A DNA stretch of 62,588 nt. It comes from Lachnospiraceae bacterium. Lineage in GTDB: Bacteria > Bacillota > Clostridia > Lachnospirales > Lachnospiraceae. The position numbers and the translations under genes are program-made. Positions 1 through 7,807 of the stretch are shown piece after piece (position 1 is the first letter of the stretch; each line of letters starts with the position of its first letter). The stretch spans positions 1 through 62,588 of the forward strand of contig JAGKTY010000011.1 of NCBI GenBank assembly GCA_021153185.1. Reading direction: 5' to 3'. The notes under the pieces are model-generated. The model ran no database searches. It was given only the letters and a program-made list of their open reading frames with translations, and had not been told where the DNA came from.

Positions 1-8
1 CCTACTCC

Positions 9-1583
9 TTATTCAAACTCGATCGTTCCAGGTGGCTTACTCGTCAAGTCGTAGAATACGCGATTGACACCTTTCACTTCGTTGATGATACGGCTCATCA
101 CTGTCTGCAGTACCTCGAATGGAATCTCGGCCGCTTCCGCTGTCATGAAATCAACTGTTCTGACGGCACGGACAGCGACTGCATAATCATACGTTCTCTC
201 ATCACCCATGACACCGACAGAACGCATATTGGTAAGTGCTGCAAAATACTGGTTTGGCATCCAAGGTGCCTCTTGGCCATGCTCTTTTTTATATGCAGCG
301 GCCGCCTTGTCCACTTCCTCGCGGTAAATATAATCCGCATCCTGAACAATCTGAACCTTCTCAGCTGTCACTTCACCGATGATACGGATGCCGAGTCCCG
401 GACCCGGGAACGGCTGGCGATATACCAAATACTCCGGTAGTCCAAGCTCCAAACCTGCCTTACGCACCTCATCCTTGAATAAGTTGCGAAGCGGCTCAAT
501 GATATCTTTAAAATCGACATAATCCGGCAAGCCGCCAACATTATGATGTGACTTAATGACAGCGGATTCACCGCCAAGTCCGGATTCAACAACATCAGGA
601 TAAATCGTTCCCTGTGCAAGGAAATCAACCGTACCGATTTTCTTTGCTTCCTCTTCAAATACGCGGATAAACTCTTCGCCAATAATTTTACGTTTTTGTT
701 CCGGCTCGGTAACTCCTGCTAACTTTTTATAATATCGTTCCTGTGCATTGACACGGATAAAGTTGATGTCGAACGCACCGCCTTTACCGAACACGCCCTC
801 TACTTCATCTCCCTCGTTTTTGCGAAGAAGACCATGGTCCACAAATACACACGTAAGCTGTGGTCCGATTGCTTTTGCAAGAAGTGCCGCAAGAACAGAG
901 GAATCAACTCCACCTGAAAGGGCAAGGAGCACTTTTCCGTCTCCAACCTTTTCGCGCACCTCCTTGATGGCATTTTCGACAAATGTATCCATCTTCCAAT
1001 CACCGGCACATCCACAGATACCTCTTACAAAGTTGTAAATCATCTGTGTACCATTCTGTGTATGAAGCACCTCCGGATGGAACTGGATTGCATACAAATT
1101 CTTCTCCACATTCTGTGCTGCCGCAATCGGGCAATCAGCCGTATATGCAGAAATCTCAAATCCCGGTGCCACCTGATCGATGCGATCAAAATGACTCATC
1201 CAACAGATAGATTGTTTTGGTAAATCTTTGAATAACACAGCATTGTCTGCAAAGTTGATTTCTGTCTTACCATACTCACCAACTTCCGGTGTAATAACCT
1301 TTCCACCGAGCACATGCATCATGAGCTGCGCACCATAACAAAGTCCGAGCACCGGAATGCCGAGCTCAAACAATGCTTTCTCATAAGTAGGTGAATCCGG
1401 CGCATAACAGCTGTTTGGTCCACCTGTCAAAATGATTCCTTTCGGATTCATTGCTTTAATCTGTTCAAGGCTTGTTTTGTACGAATAAATCTCACAATAA
1501 ACATTACATTCTCGCACACGTCTGGCAACCAGCTGATTATACTGCCCGCCGAAATCGATTACGATGACTGTCTCTCTTTTCAT
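9..1583 (-). CDS. guaA: GMP synthase (glutamine-hydrolysing)
   Basis: Converts XMP to GMP using glutamine and ATP, the last step of de novo GMP synthesis in the cytoplasm. The 524 residues match the family length. An N-terminal class I glutamine amidotransferase has its nucleophile in GLCYGAQ (Cys82) and a downstream QFHPE motif. A PP-loop ATP pyrophosphatase (SGGVDSS) follows, then the dimerisation domain ending in KPPGTIEFE. ATG at 1583 is chosen over an upstream in-frame start because GGAGG lies five bases before it. It is transcribed alone from its own promoter just upstream. The leader is too short for a purine riboswitch. Confidence 0.97.
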   Translation of the reverse strand: MKRETVIVIDFGGQYNQLVARRVRECNVYCEIYSYKTSLEQIKAMNPKGIILTGGPNSCYAPDSPTYEKALFELGIPVLGLCYGAQLMMHVLGGKVITPEVGEYGKTEINFADNAVLFKDLPKQSICWMSHFDRIDQVAPGFEISAYTADCPIAAAQNVEKNLYAIQFHPEVLHTQNGTQMIYNFVRGICGCAGDWKMDTFVENAIKEVREKVGDGKVLLALSGGVDSSVLAALLAKAIGPQLTCVFVDHGLLRKNEGDEVEGVFGKGGAFDINFIRVNAQERYYKKLAGVTEPEQKRKIIGEEFIRVFEEEAKKIGTVDFLAQGTIYPDVVESGLGGESAVIKSHHNVGGLPDYVDFKDIIEPLRNLFKDEVRKAGLELGLPEYLVYRQPFPGPGLGIRIIGEVTAEKVQIVQDADYIYREEVDKAAAAYKKEHGQEAPWMPNQYFAALTNMRSVGVMGDERTYDYAVAVRAVRTVDFMTAEAAEIPFEVLQTVMSRIINEVKGVNRVFYDLTSKPPGTIEFE

Positions 1584-1628
1584 GTTATCCTCCGTTAAAA
1601 TCACGATTTAATGACGTATCTGCATTTC

Positions 1629-1657
1629 ATTATAAGTGAGCGCGCCCGACAATACAA
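1629..1657 (-). promoter_or_regulatory. guaA promoter, sigma-A type
   Basis: On the minus strand TTGTAT (1652-1657) and TATAAT (1629-1634) are separated by exactly 17 bases and lie about 45 bases upstream of the guaA start. The -35 box sits just past the end of spoIIID, so guaA has its own promoter. Confidence 0.75.
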
Positions 1658-1675
1658 GCAAAATCATGAGAAAAA

Positions 1676-1933
1676 TCACAACATATGCTGATGTGCATAC
1701 TTTTCTTTGGTTGCAAGTCCTCCCCTGATATGTCGTTCTTTCTTGTTAATCTGAAGAACCTTTCCCGCCTGCGCTGCAAGTGCGGGATTTACCTGCGTCA
1801 GCCGTTCCGTGATATCTTTATGTACCGTCGACTTACTGATACCAAATTGTTTGGCTGCCTGCCGCACCGTCGCGTTGTTCTCTATAATATATGCTGCCAC
1901 CTCCATGGCGCGCTCTTCGATGTACTCCTTCAC
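1676..1933 (-). CDS. spoIIID: Sporulation transcriptional regulator SpoIIID
   Basis: An 85-aa DNA-binding protein that reshapes sigma-E dependent transcription in the mother cell during sporulation. The sequence has the family pattern: an N-terminal KEYIEERA helix, a helix-turn-helix (VRQAAKQFGISKSTVHKDI, about residues 23-41), and a basic C-terminus with the conserved RHIRGGLATKEKY. The start is GTG at 1933, with GAGGAG eight bases upstream. It marks the organism as belonging to an endospore-forming lineage. It lies between guaA and an asparaginase with no sign of an operon link. Confidence 0.95.
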   Translation of the reverse strand: MKEYIEERAMEVAAYIIENNATVRQAAKQFGISKSTVHKDITERLTQVNPALAAQAGKVLQINKKERHIRGGLATKEKYAHQHML

Positions 1934-1999
1934 CTGAAGACTCCTCGAACTTGTTTTTACAATGTATGAGAAGTCTTATCGCCGTATGACATCGAATCT

Positions 2000-3022
2000 C
2001 TATTTTGTCATAATGTCTCCCGCCAGGCTCTTGTCCATATACTCCATTGGGTCAAGCCCGCAGGAAATACAAAGCCAGAGCTTGCAATACATCGCAATTG
2101 GCGATGTCTGTTTTAACACATGAATGCCCCATTCTTCATATACTTTTGTGCTTTCATAATCCGTATTATAGTTAGCCCCTGCTAAAAAAATAGGGATTTT
2201 CAATTCCTTTGCTTTTTTTGCAAATAAGGTGAACTCCTCTGACTGACTGCATACCGTTCCGGAATGATAGGAATGATGTAAAATTGCCTTCACGCTGCCA
2301 TCGTTTGTTAGCAAAGGATAACGCATGCCGGTCGCCGGGAAAATTTGTAAGATACCGCTATCCTTCGCATCATACTGCTCGGGACAAAGTGGCTCCATCT
2401 CATCCGGCTCTTCCTGATACGCCGCATTCTCTTCAAACATGTATCGTCCGTCTGAGAGCTCCATTGTTCCATAGCAGGCATTCATGACACTATACACGTC
2501 ATCACTGACCGGCAAATGCGGAAGTGCTCTGCTCGCGCGATGGATCGTCATGACATCGCCCGTATTTTGATAAGGAATAAATACACCCTTTCCGCATCTT
2601 CCCAAAATAAAATCGACTGCCGCAGCAAAATTCGCCATGCCGTTTGCGCGCACATCTTCAATCACGTAGTTACTCGATACAACCATCACCGGAATGGAAG
2701 AAAGACCTGCCATATACGCAAGCGCAGCTGACGAATACTGAAGTGTATCCGTTCCATGACAGACAATGATTCCATCATATTTCCCCGATGCAATCGCCTC
2801 TTTCACGGTATGCATGAGTACCACAACTTTATCGCATGTCATATTTTCTGACAACATCATAAACGGTTCACAAGCAGAAAACGTCACATCACACATTGTG
2901 TGCGCATGCGACATTTCATACTGTTTCAGCAATTTGTATTTGTTATTTCGATCCGGCGAGATATAGCCATCCTGCACCGCACTGCCTATCGTCCCGCCTG
3001 TAAATACAACTAAAATATTCAT
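2000..3022 (-). CDS. L-asparaginase, cytoplasmic type I-like
   Basis: Predicted to hydrolyse L-asparagine to aspartate and ammonia. Both threonine motifs of the family are visible: TGGTIGS near the N-terminus (Thr11) and HGTDTL around residues 90-95. About 340 aa and no signal peptide argue for a cytoplasmic enzyme. ATG at 3022 is chosen over a TTG at 3040 because it starts directly on the MNILVVFTGG strand. The upstream gene ends four bases earlier, so the two are translationally coupled, and the likely SD (GGAG) lies inside that gene. A glutaminase or Glu-tRNA amidotransferase-like member of the fold cannot be excluded. Confidence 0.85.
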   Translation of the reverse strand: MNILVVFTGGTIGSAVQDGYISPDRNNKYKLLKQYEMSHAHTMCDVTFSACEPFMMLSENMTCDKVVVLMHTVKEAIASGKYDGIIVCHGTDTLQYSSAALAYMAGLSSIPVMVVSSNYVIEDVRANGMANFAAAVDFILGRCGKGVFIPYQNTGDVMTIHRASRALPHLPVSDDVYSVMNACYGTMELSDGRYMFEENAAYQEEPDEMEPLCPEQYDAKDSGILQIFPATGMRYPLLTNDGSVKAILHHSYHSGTVCSQSEEFTLFAKKAKELKIPIFLAGANYNTDYESTKVYEEWGIHVLKQTSPIAMYCKLWLCISCGLDPMEYMDKSLAGDIMTK

Positions 3023-3026
3023 ATCT

Positions 3027-3440
3027 CTATAGCGCTCCAATCATAGAAGAAAAATCTTCGTTATCCTCACAGAAAGCACCGCCGATTTTCTCCACAATCT
3101 CCTTCATCACGTTTGAAGCATAGCTAAATTCGGCTGGTACAATTGTGACAAGAAGCACTGTCTTCACTTCATGCTCTGCCATAAACGGCACATCATCAAA
3201 ATTGTCCTCTGCTAATTCGATATCAATCGACTTATGCTCCGGTATCTCAAGCTCAAGTACACCTGCTTCCTCCCAAAGATTGGCCTGCACCTTCTCGCTA
3301 TCCACAAACAACTCATAGAGTTGTCTGAGACTAATTTCGTCCTTTGCCAAATAAAGCCACTCACTTGCAACAGATGCACCTCCGCTTCTCTTTTGCTGAT
3401 TCATCTGCGCAATCTTTTTCTTCTTCGCCTTACTCTTCAT
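3027..3440 (-). CDS. Hypothetical protein with basic N-terminus, coupled to asparaginase
   Basis: A 137-aa protein I do not recognise. It opens with a strongly basic stretch (KSKAKKKKIAQ). An acidic alpha/beta part follows (ELEIPEHKSIDIELAEDNFDD), then a hydrophobic strand (VKTVLLVTIVP) and a C-terminal helix. The start at 3440 is supported by AGGAG upstream; a longer reading from 3470 lacks this. It has no signal peptide or membrane segment. Its stop is four bases from the asparaginase start, so the two are probably co-transcribed and perhaps functionally linked. No catalytic motif is evident. Confidence 0.7.
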   Translation of the reverse strand: MKSKAKKKKIAQMNQQKRSGGASVASEWLYLAKDEISLRQLYELFVDSEKVQANLWEEAGVLELEIPEHKSIDIELAEDNFDDVPFMAEHEVKTVLLVTIVPAEFSYASNVMKEIVEKIGGAFCEDNEDFSSMIGAL

Positions 3441-3776
3441 ATCCAAACTCCTATCCCGGATTATTTTCATTCTATATTATGCCTGCATAAGAATATGCAA
3501 ATTCTGGTGGCACGCTCACACAAACACATACACCTCAACATCCTCCATCCACATCAACACATCTTCAAATCGATTTTGATCTCTCATTTATTTCTGATAC
3601 CGTGCCGCCGGAATTTCGCTATTCGAATGGCAGACTCTAGCGAGGCGTCAGCACTTAATGAGCGATTTATCGCGAATTTAGTACTGCTACGCCGAGGTTG
3701 AAGCGCGAGTGTGTCTGCATGAGAATATGCAAATTCTGATGGCGCGCTCACACAAACACCTCAAAATCGATTCCAC
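3441..3776. repeat. Intergenic repeat cluster: direct repeat pair flanking a palindromic repeat
   Basis: No gene is supported here. Two 45-base direct repeats (3483-3527 and 3715-3759) differ at only three positions. Each contains a small palindrome (AGAAT...ATTCT). Between them, 3630-3698 is an imperfect inverted repeat, with GAGGCGTCAGCACTTAATG facing AGTACTGCTACGCCGAGG. The left arm (3630-3665) recurs almost exactly at 32096-32131. The layout resembles a dispersed REP or MITE-like element. A short plus-strand reading frame crosses it but has no start signals. Confidence 0.7.
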
Positions 3777-3950
3777 CTATATCATCGTATACTGCATCAT
3801 CTCATACGCCAACCGCGCCCCTTCCGCAATCTCCGCAGGAAGCAACGCTCTCGCAACACATTTCAGCTCCATCTCAGGAGCATCATCTAACTGAAGATAC
3901 GCATAATCTCCATCAATTCTTGCAACTGTGTACTCTTTTCGTTCAAACAT
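3777..3950 (-). CDS. DUF3006-like small protein
   Basis: A 57-aa gene not obvious by length but well supported. ATG at 3950 has GAGGG about nine bases upstream, and the product starts MFERKEYTVARIDGDYAYL. The order is a beta-hairpin start (VARIDGDYAYLQLDD), an acidic turn, then ARALLPAEIAEGARL, which resembles the DUF3006 pattern (a short beta-rich protein with a LP..AKEG.V segment). The function is unknown. It stands alone between the NlpC/P60 gene and the repeat cluster. The similarity is my reading of the pattern, not a search result. Confidence 0.6.
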   Translation of the reverse strand: MFERKEYTVARIDGDYAYLQLDDAPEMELKCVARALLPAEIAEGARLAYEMMQYTMI

Positions 3951-4105
3951 CTCTATCCCTCTTCCAATTTTAAATTAAACATTACCTTACTCTATTTTAC
4001 ATCATTTTCCTCAAACAAGGAATAACCCAGATGATAAAGTGCATCCCAAACCGGCATCCCGGTTTTGTACGATTTCTGCATGATAGTTTACGACACAAAA
4101 TAACT

Positions 4106-4127
4106 AAGCCCGGATTACTCCGGGCTT
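4106..4127 (-). terminator. Rho-independent terminator of the NlpC/P60 gene
   Basis: A 9-bp perfect stem (AAGCCCGGA/TCCGGGCTT) with a four-base loop lies seven bases after the stop codon. A T-rich stretch follows on the minus strand. A second, shorter GC hairpin (AAACCGG/CCGGTTT, 4048-4065) lies further along in the same intergenic space; its role is unclear. Confidence 0.85.
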
Positions 4128-4133
4128 AACGCA

Positions 4134-5306
4134 CTAAACAATTCTACGAATCGAAAGAATTGTACGATATGTCGCTTTTCCGTATTTAATTCCAGTCGCA
4201 GGGGTGCTCGCATGTACGATATTACCATTTCCGAGGTAAATTGCGACATGACCGGCGTAACATACAATATCTCCCGGCTGCGCCTCTGCATAGCTCACTG
4301 CCCGTCCGGCACTTCGCTGGCTTGTGGAATCACGTGGAATCCGGATACCGAAATGAGCATACACACTCTGCGTAAAGCCGGAACAATCTGTTCCGCTCGT
4401 CAGGCTTGTACCGCCATAAACATAAGGATTGCCTACAAACTGACACGCATAACTGGCAATTGCCGCACCGCTTCCGGAGCCATTTCCGACTGCCGGTGCT
4501 CCCACGCTTGTACGCACCGGTTCTCCGTTCTGTGTCGTAATTTTGTTTTTATTGCTCTCTTCGCTCTTCTGCTGTGCTTCCAAGCGTTTGATTTCCGCAT
4601 TCTGCTCCTGCAGCTTTTTCTTGTAGTTTGCAACCTGTGACTGCGCTGATGCAAGCTGGGAATCAAAATCTGCTATAGTACGCTTCTTTTCCGCAATGAT
4701 TTCTTCTGTACGATCCTGCTCTTCCTCAAGCTCGTACTGACATGCCAACAGCTCCGCCTCTTCGTCCTCTAAATTTTTCTTGAGGAGCTCTACGGCATCC
4801 TTTGAAGCCTCGTATTTATCAAGCAGTTTGCGGTCGTAGTCATAAATCTTCTCAACGTAATCTGCCTTGTTGACCATTTCGGCAAAACTCTTTGATTGAA
4901 GGCAGACCTGCATGTACGCTTCGCCTCCCTGCTCATACATGAACTTCATACGCGTCTTCATCGCTTCATACTGTTCATCCGCTGCACTTTGTGCCGCCTC
5001 GTACTCTGCTTTTGCCTGCTTTACCTGCTCTTCCTTTTGGTTGATTTCTTCTTTACAAATACTGATACTTGCAAGAAGCTCTGTCAATTCTTCGGTAAGT
5101 GCATTGACCTGTGCGCTGACTTCCTGTTTTTTGCCCTGAATATTTGAAATCTCGTTATTTAGTTTGTTTAAATTGCTTTCTGTTTTTTCCTTCTCCGACT
5201 TTTTATTTTTTAAAGTGGAGCTTGTAGAAGGAACTGCATAGACCGGACAAACCAGCCCTATGCATAAAACGAGGCTCATCAAAAGACAACCTATTTTTTT
5301 ATACAT
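4134..5306 (-). CDS. Secreted peptidoglycan hydrolase, coiled coil plus NlpC/P60
   Basis: About 390 aa. A signal peptide (cleavage probably after PVYA) is followed by a long coiled coil (about residues 30-245), a linker, and a C-terminal NlpC/P60 domain. The catalytic set is visible: Cys in TDCSGF, His in GHVAIYLG and His in IVHAST. The family cleaves D-Glu-meso-DAP bonds in stem peptides. The coiled coil resembles that of PcsB-type hydrolases, which need an FtsEX-like or other activator. ATG at 5306 is preferred over the adjacent GTG because GGAGG is six bases upstream. It shares its coiled-coil design (FMYEQGGEAYMQ) with the SleB-like protein at 32180-33325. Confidence 0.92.
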   Translation of the reverse strand: MYKKIGCLLMSLVLCIGLVCPVYAVPSTSSTLKNKKSEKEKTESNLNKLNNEISNIQGKKQEVSAQVNALTEELTELLASISICKEEINQKEEQVKQAKAEYEAAQSAADEQYEAMKTRMKFMYEQGGEAYMQVCLQSKSFAEMVNKADYVEKIYDYDRKLLDKYEASKDAVELLKKNLEDEEAELLACQYELEEEQDRTEEIIAEKKRTIADFDSQLASAQSQVANYKKKLQEQNAEIKRLEAQQKSEESNKNKITTQNGEPVRTSVGAPAVGNGSGSGAAIASYACQFVGNPYVYGGTSLTSGTDCSGFTQSVYAHFGIRIPRDSTSQRSAGRAVSYAEAQPGDIVCYAGHVAIYLGNGNIVHASTPATGIKYGKATYRTILSIRRIV

Positions 5307-5386
5307 CACGGCCTCCTAACACTTACCTAAGACACTTTTACAAAACAAACATTTTCTGTCAATTTGATGGGAATGTTTACAGTCTG

Positions 5387-6691
5387 TTACTCTTCAACAT
5401 CCTCTTCTGATTCATCATCCACAATTTCGACATCTTCAATCTCGATATCTTCTCCTTCGAGACCTTCAAGTTCAATATCAGATTCATCAAGTTCGATTTC
5501 CTCGACGTCCTCCTCGGCTTCATCATCATCCATCAGTCCATTGTAGTAATCTCTGATGTTCATCTCTTCGCCGTCTTTAAACGTTACAATACCATCAAGC
5601 AGATACTCTTCAACAAGCGCATTTAAACGATACATTTTGTATGAATACTCGCCGATATCGTTAATCATATCCTGTGCTGACGCATATCCGTAATTGGCAT
5701 AATCACTCTCAATAAACGCCTTCAGATCTTCATTCGAAACAGAAATGTCTGCTTTTTTCGCAATTGCCTGTACAACCAGATCCTGTTTTGCACTTTCATG
5801 GGCACCTTCTTCAAGCTGTTTGTCGTACTCTTCCATTGTCACGCCACCCATATACTGTGAAATAAACTGTTCCAGTTCCATTCCATACATATCTGCATAA
5901 TTCTGCATCGTGCGATTGATTTCTGATTTGTAATACTCGATAAATTCGTTTCCAGGCTCTTTTACTTCACTTTTTTCAAAAATCTGCTCCCACATCTGAT
6001 CTAGTTTATCCGTTTTGGCCTGCTCGTCACAGTCTGACTGAAGGCTCTCTTTGACAGAGTCTTCAAATGCTTTGACCGTATCATAACCGCAGTCAAGACT
6101 CTTTAACGTCTCATCTGTCATCTCAGGCATCTCTCTTGTATAAATGCCGTTGATGGTCACATGGAAGACAACGTCTGCGCCGGCTAAATCTTCTGAATGA
6201 TAGTCCTCCGGGAATGTCAGGTTCAAATCAACCTTCTCCCCTGTTTTATGACCGATTAATCCTTCCTCAAAGCCTTCGATAAAGCTTCCTGAGCCGATTT
6301 CAAGCTTGTAGCCCTGTGCCGTACCGCCTTCAAATGCCACATCATCTTTGACACCCTCGTAATCGATATCGCAGACATCACCATTTTGCACTTCATCATG
6401 GTCGACAACCGTATATTTGTAGGCATCCTTGTTTTGAACAAAATATTCAAACTGCTCCTGCATGTCTTCTTTGACATTTTCGTCTGAATACGTATATACC
6501 GGTGCTGTTACCTCAATGGATGACAAATCACACAATGTCACATAATCATCAGGATCCACCTCCGGAACGTCCACTCCGTTAATGCTAACGGCGCCGCTTT
6601 GTGCATTTGTGTCCGCTTTTTTATCTCCACATCCGGTTACAGCTACTGCCATTGTCATAACAAGCAGCATTGCAATCAATTTCTTCTTCAT
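5387..6691 (-). CDS. Trigger-factor-like lipoprotein peptidyl-prolyl isomerase
   Basis: Predicted extracytoplasmic foldase, 434 aa. A lipobox (AVAVTGC) near residue 21 marks membrane anchoring. An FKBP-type PPIase domain follows (residues about 85-190; YEGVKDDVAFEGG, FIEGFEEGLIGHKTGE), then a helical trigger-factor C-domain. The last ~45 residues are almost entirely Asp/Glu with Ile/Val, which is unusual. ATG at 6691 has GGAG upstream and gives the signal sequence directly; the longer frame from 6793 adds no plausible leader. Unlike cytosolic Tig it lacks the ribosome-binding N-domain, so it probably works like PrsA outside the membrane. Confidence 0.88.
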   Translation of the reverse strand: MKKKLIAMLLVMTMAVAVTGCGDKKADTNAQSGAVSINGVDVPEVDPDDYVTLCDLSSIEVTAPVYTYSDENVKEDMQEQFEYFVQNKDAYKYTVVDHDEVQNGDVCDIDYEGVKDDVAFEGGTAQGYKLEIGSGSFIEGFEEGLIGHKTGEKVDLNLTFPEDYHSEDLAGADVVFHVTINGIYTREMPEMTDETLKSLDCGYDTVKAFEDSVKESLQSDCDEQAKTDKLDQMWEQIFEKSEVKEPGNEFIEYYKSEINRTMQNYADMYGMELEQFISQYMGGVTMEEYDKQLEEGAHESAKQDLVVQAIAKKADISVSNEDLKAFIESDYANYGYASAQDMINDIGEYSYKMYRLNALVEEYLLDGIVTFKDGEEMNIRDYYNGLMDDDEAEEDVEEIELDESDIELEGLEGEDIEIEDVEIVDDESEEDVEE

Positions 6692-6809
6692 AATATTTCT
6701 CCTTTTCTTCCTTGCACGCCACGTTTCCAACGTGCAATCATAACTGTTATAACACAAAACCAAAGGAATATAAAGCGTTTCTCGAAAATTCACAGTAATT
6801 TCATACTTC

Positions 6810-6838
6810 TTGCACTTTTACCAAAATAATGCTATATT
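6810..6838 (+). promoter_or_regulatory. Promoter of the 6869 membrane protein gene
   Basis: TTGCAC (6810-6815) and TATATT (6833-6838) are separated by 17 bases and lie 30 bases before the plus-strand gene start. Confidence 0.65.
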
Positions 6839-6868
6839 CTATGTATATCTGGACATAGGAGGTTAGGT

Positions 6869-7345
6869 ATGAGACCATTAACAATTGTACTGCTTGTCGT
6901 ATTGGTTGTACTGATTGTTGCGGTTGTTGCCTTATACTTCATAGGAAAAAAAGCTGAGAAAAAGCAGGCGGAACAGCAGGAACAGATTGATGCAATGAAA
7001 CAGACTGTTTCCATGTTGGTCATTGATAAGAAGCGGATGAAACTCAAAGAATCCGGACTTCCTGCAATGGTTATTGAACAGACACCAAAGCTTATGCGCG
7101 GTGCAAAGGTTCCGGTTGTCAAAGCCAAAGTCGGTCCACAGATTATGACCATGATTTGTGATGAAAAGATTTTTGATCAGGTTCCTGTGAAAAAAGAAGT
7201 AAAAGCAACAGTTAGCGGCATTTACATTACAGGCGTAAAAGGCTTACACGGTCAGACACAGGCAGCGCCAAAGAAGAAAAAAGGATTTTTTGCACGCACG
7301 ATGGAGTCACTCCAGGAAAAAGCTGGTGCAAAACCGGTGAAATAA
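6869..7345 (+). CDS. Single-pass membrane protein of unknown function
   Basis: A 158-aa protein with an N-terminal membrane anchor (about residues 5-27, rich in Val/Leu). A charged helical stretch follows (GKKAEKKQAEQQEQID). Next comes a compact domain with LPAMVIEQTPKLMRGAKVPVVKAKVGPQ, and then a basic tail (KKKKGFF). AGGAGG lies seven bases before the ATG. No enzyme motif is visible; the soluble part looks beta-rich and faces the cytoplasm if the positive-inside rule holds. It is alone on the plus strand, with its own promoter and terminator. Confidence 0.75.
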   Translation: MRPLTIVLLVVLVVLIVAVVALYFIGKKAEKKQAEQQEQIDAMKQTVSMLVIDKKRMKLKESGLPAMVIEQTPKLMRGAKVPVVKAKVGPQIMTMICDEKIFDQVPVKKEVKATVSGIYITGVKGLHGQTQAAPKKKKGFFARTMESLQEKAGAKPVK

Positions 7346-7348
7346 TTG

Positions 7349-7380
7349 AAGCCCATCCACTTTTGTGGATGAGCTTTTTT
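7349..7380. terminator. Bidirectional terminator
   Basis: The hairpin AAGC.CATCCAC-TTTT-GTGGATG.AGCTT (7349-7376) is followed by a T run on the plus strand. It sits three bases from the end of the convergent DUF1934 gene, so it can serve both transcripts. Confidence 0.85.
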
Positions 7381-7807
7381 ATTTCTTTGTGCTGTTGACT
7401 GTCATATGCAGCTTGCAATTGGCGAGATGCTCATAGTTTGCTGCAAGTGCATACTCGATAAACACTTCTATTTTGTCTTCCTCTTTAGAAACAACGATGG
7501 AATGGGTGTCAATCCCTATCACAATCGCGCCGTACATCGTACCGTAGTTTGTTAATATGCTCTTGCCTTCCTCAAAAAGCATATTGACGTTGATTGCGCC
7601 TTTCTTGTTTACGCTACAAGATTTTTCGTCAAATTTAATCATGTTTTTGGTCACAACACTTGTTCCCTCTAACAATTCATCAAACAACACGTAATGCTTT
7701 CCGTTTTTGAAATAATACTCGCCGACATTGACTGTTTCCACTTTTCCCGGCGACTCTTCACCTGCAAACTGCAGGCCATCCATCGTGATATAAATATCCT
7801 TCGTCAT
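7379..7807 (-). CDS. DUF1934 beta-barrel protein
   Basis: A 142-aa protein with the DUF1934 (YwiB-type) layout: an eight-stranded calycin-like barrel made of short amphipathic strands and no catalytic motif. Examples are YYFKNGKHYVLFDE, MIKFDEKSCSVNKKGAINVNMLFEEGKS and EVFIEYALAANYEHLANCKL. ATG at 7807 abuts the murI stop with no gap, and GAGGAA lies within the murI end, so the two are translationally coupled. The function is unknown. Confidence 0.85.
   Translation of the reverse strand: MTKDIYITMDGLQFAGEESPGKVETVNVGEYYFKNGKHYVLFDELLEGTSVVTKNMIKFDEKSCSVNKKGAINVNMLFEEGKSILTNYGTMYGAIVIGIDTHSIVVSKEEDKIEVFIEYALAANYEHLANCKLHMTVNSTKK

Noticed and set aside
1584..1675. Purine riboswitch before guaA
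   Set aside because: The promoter leaves a leader of only about 40 bases, too short for the aptamer, and no purine-switch core is present.
3603..3701. Small plus-strand protein across the palindromic repeat
   Set aside because: No start signal, and the frame follows the repeat itself; a related peptide appears at the other copy at 32.1 kb.
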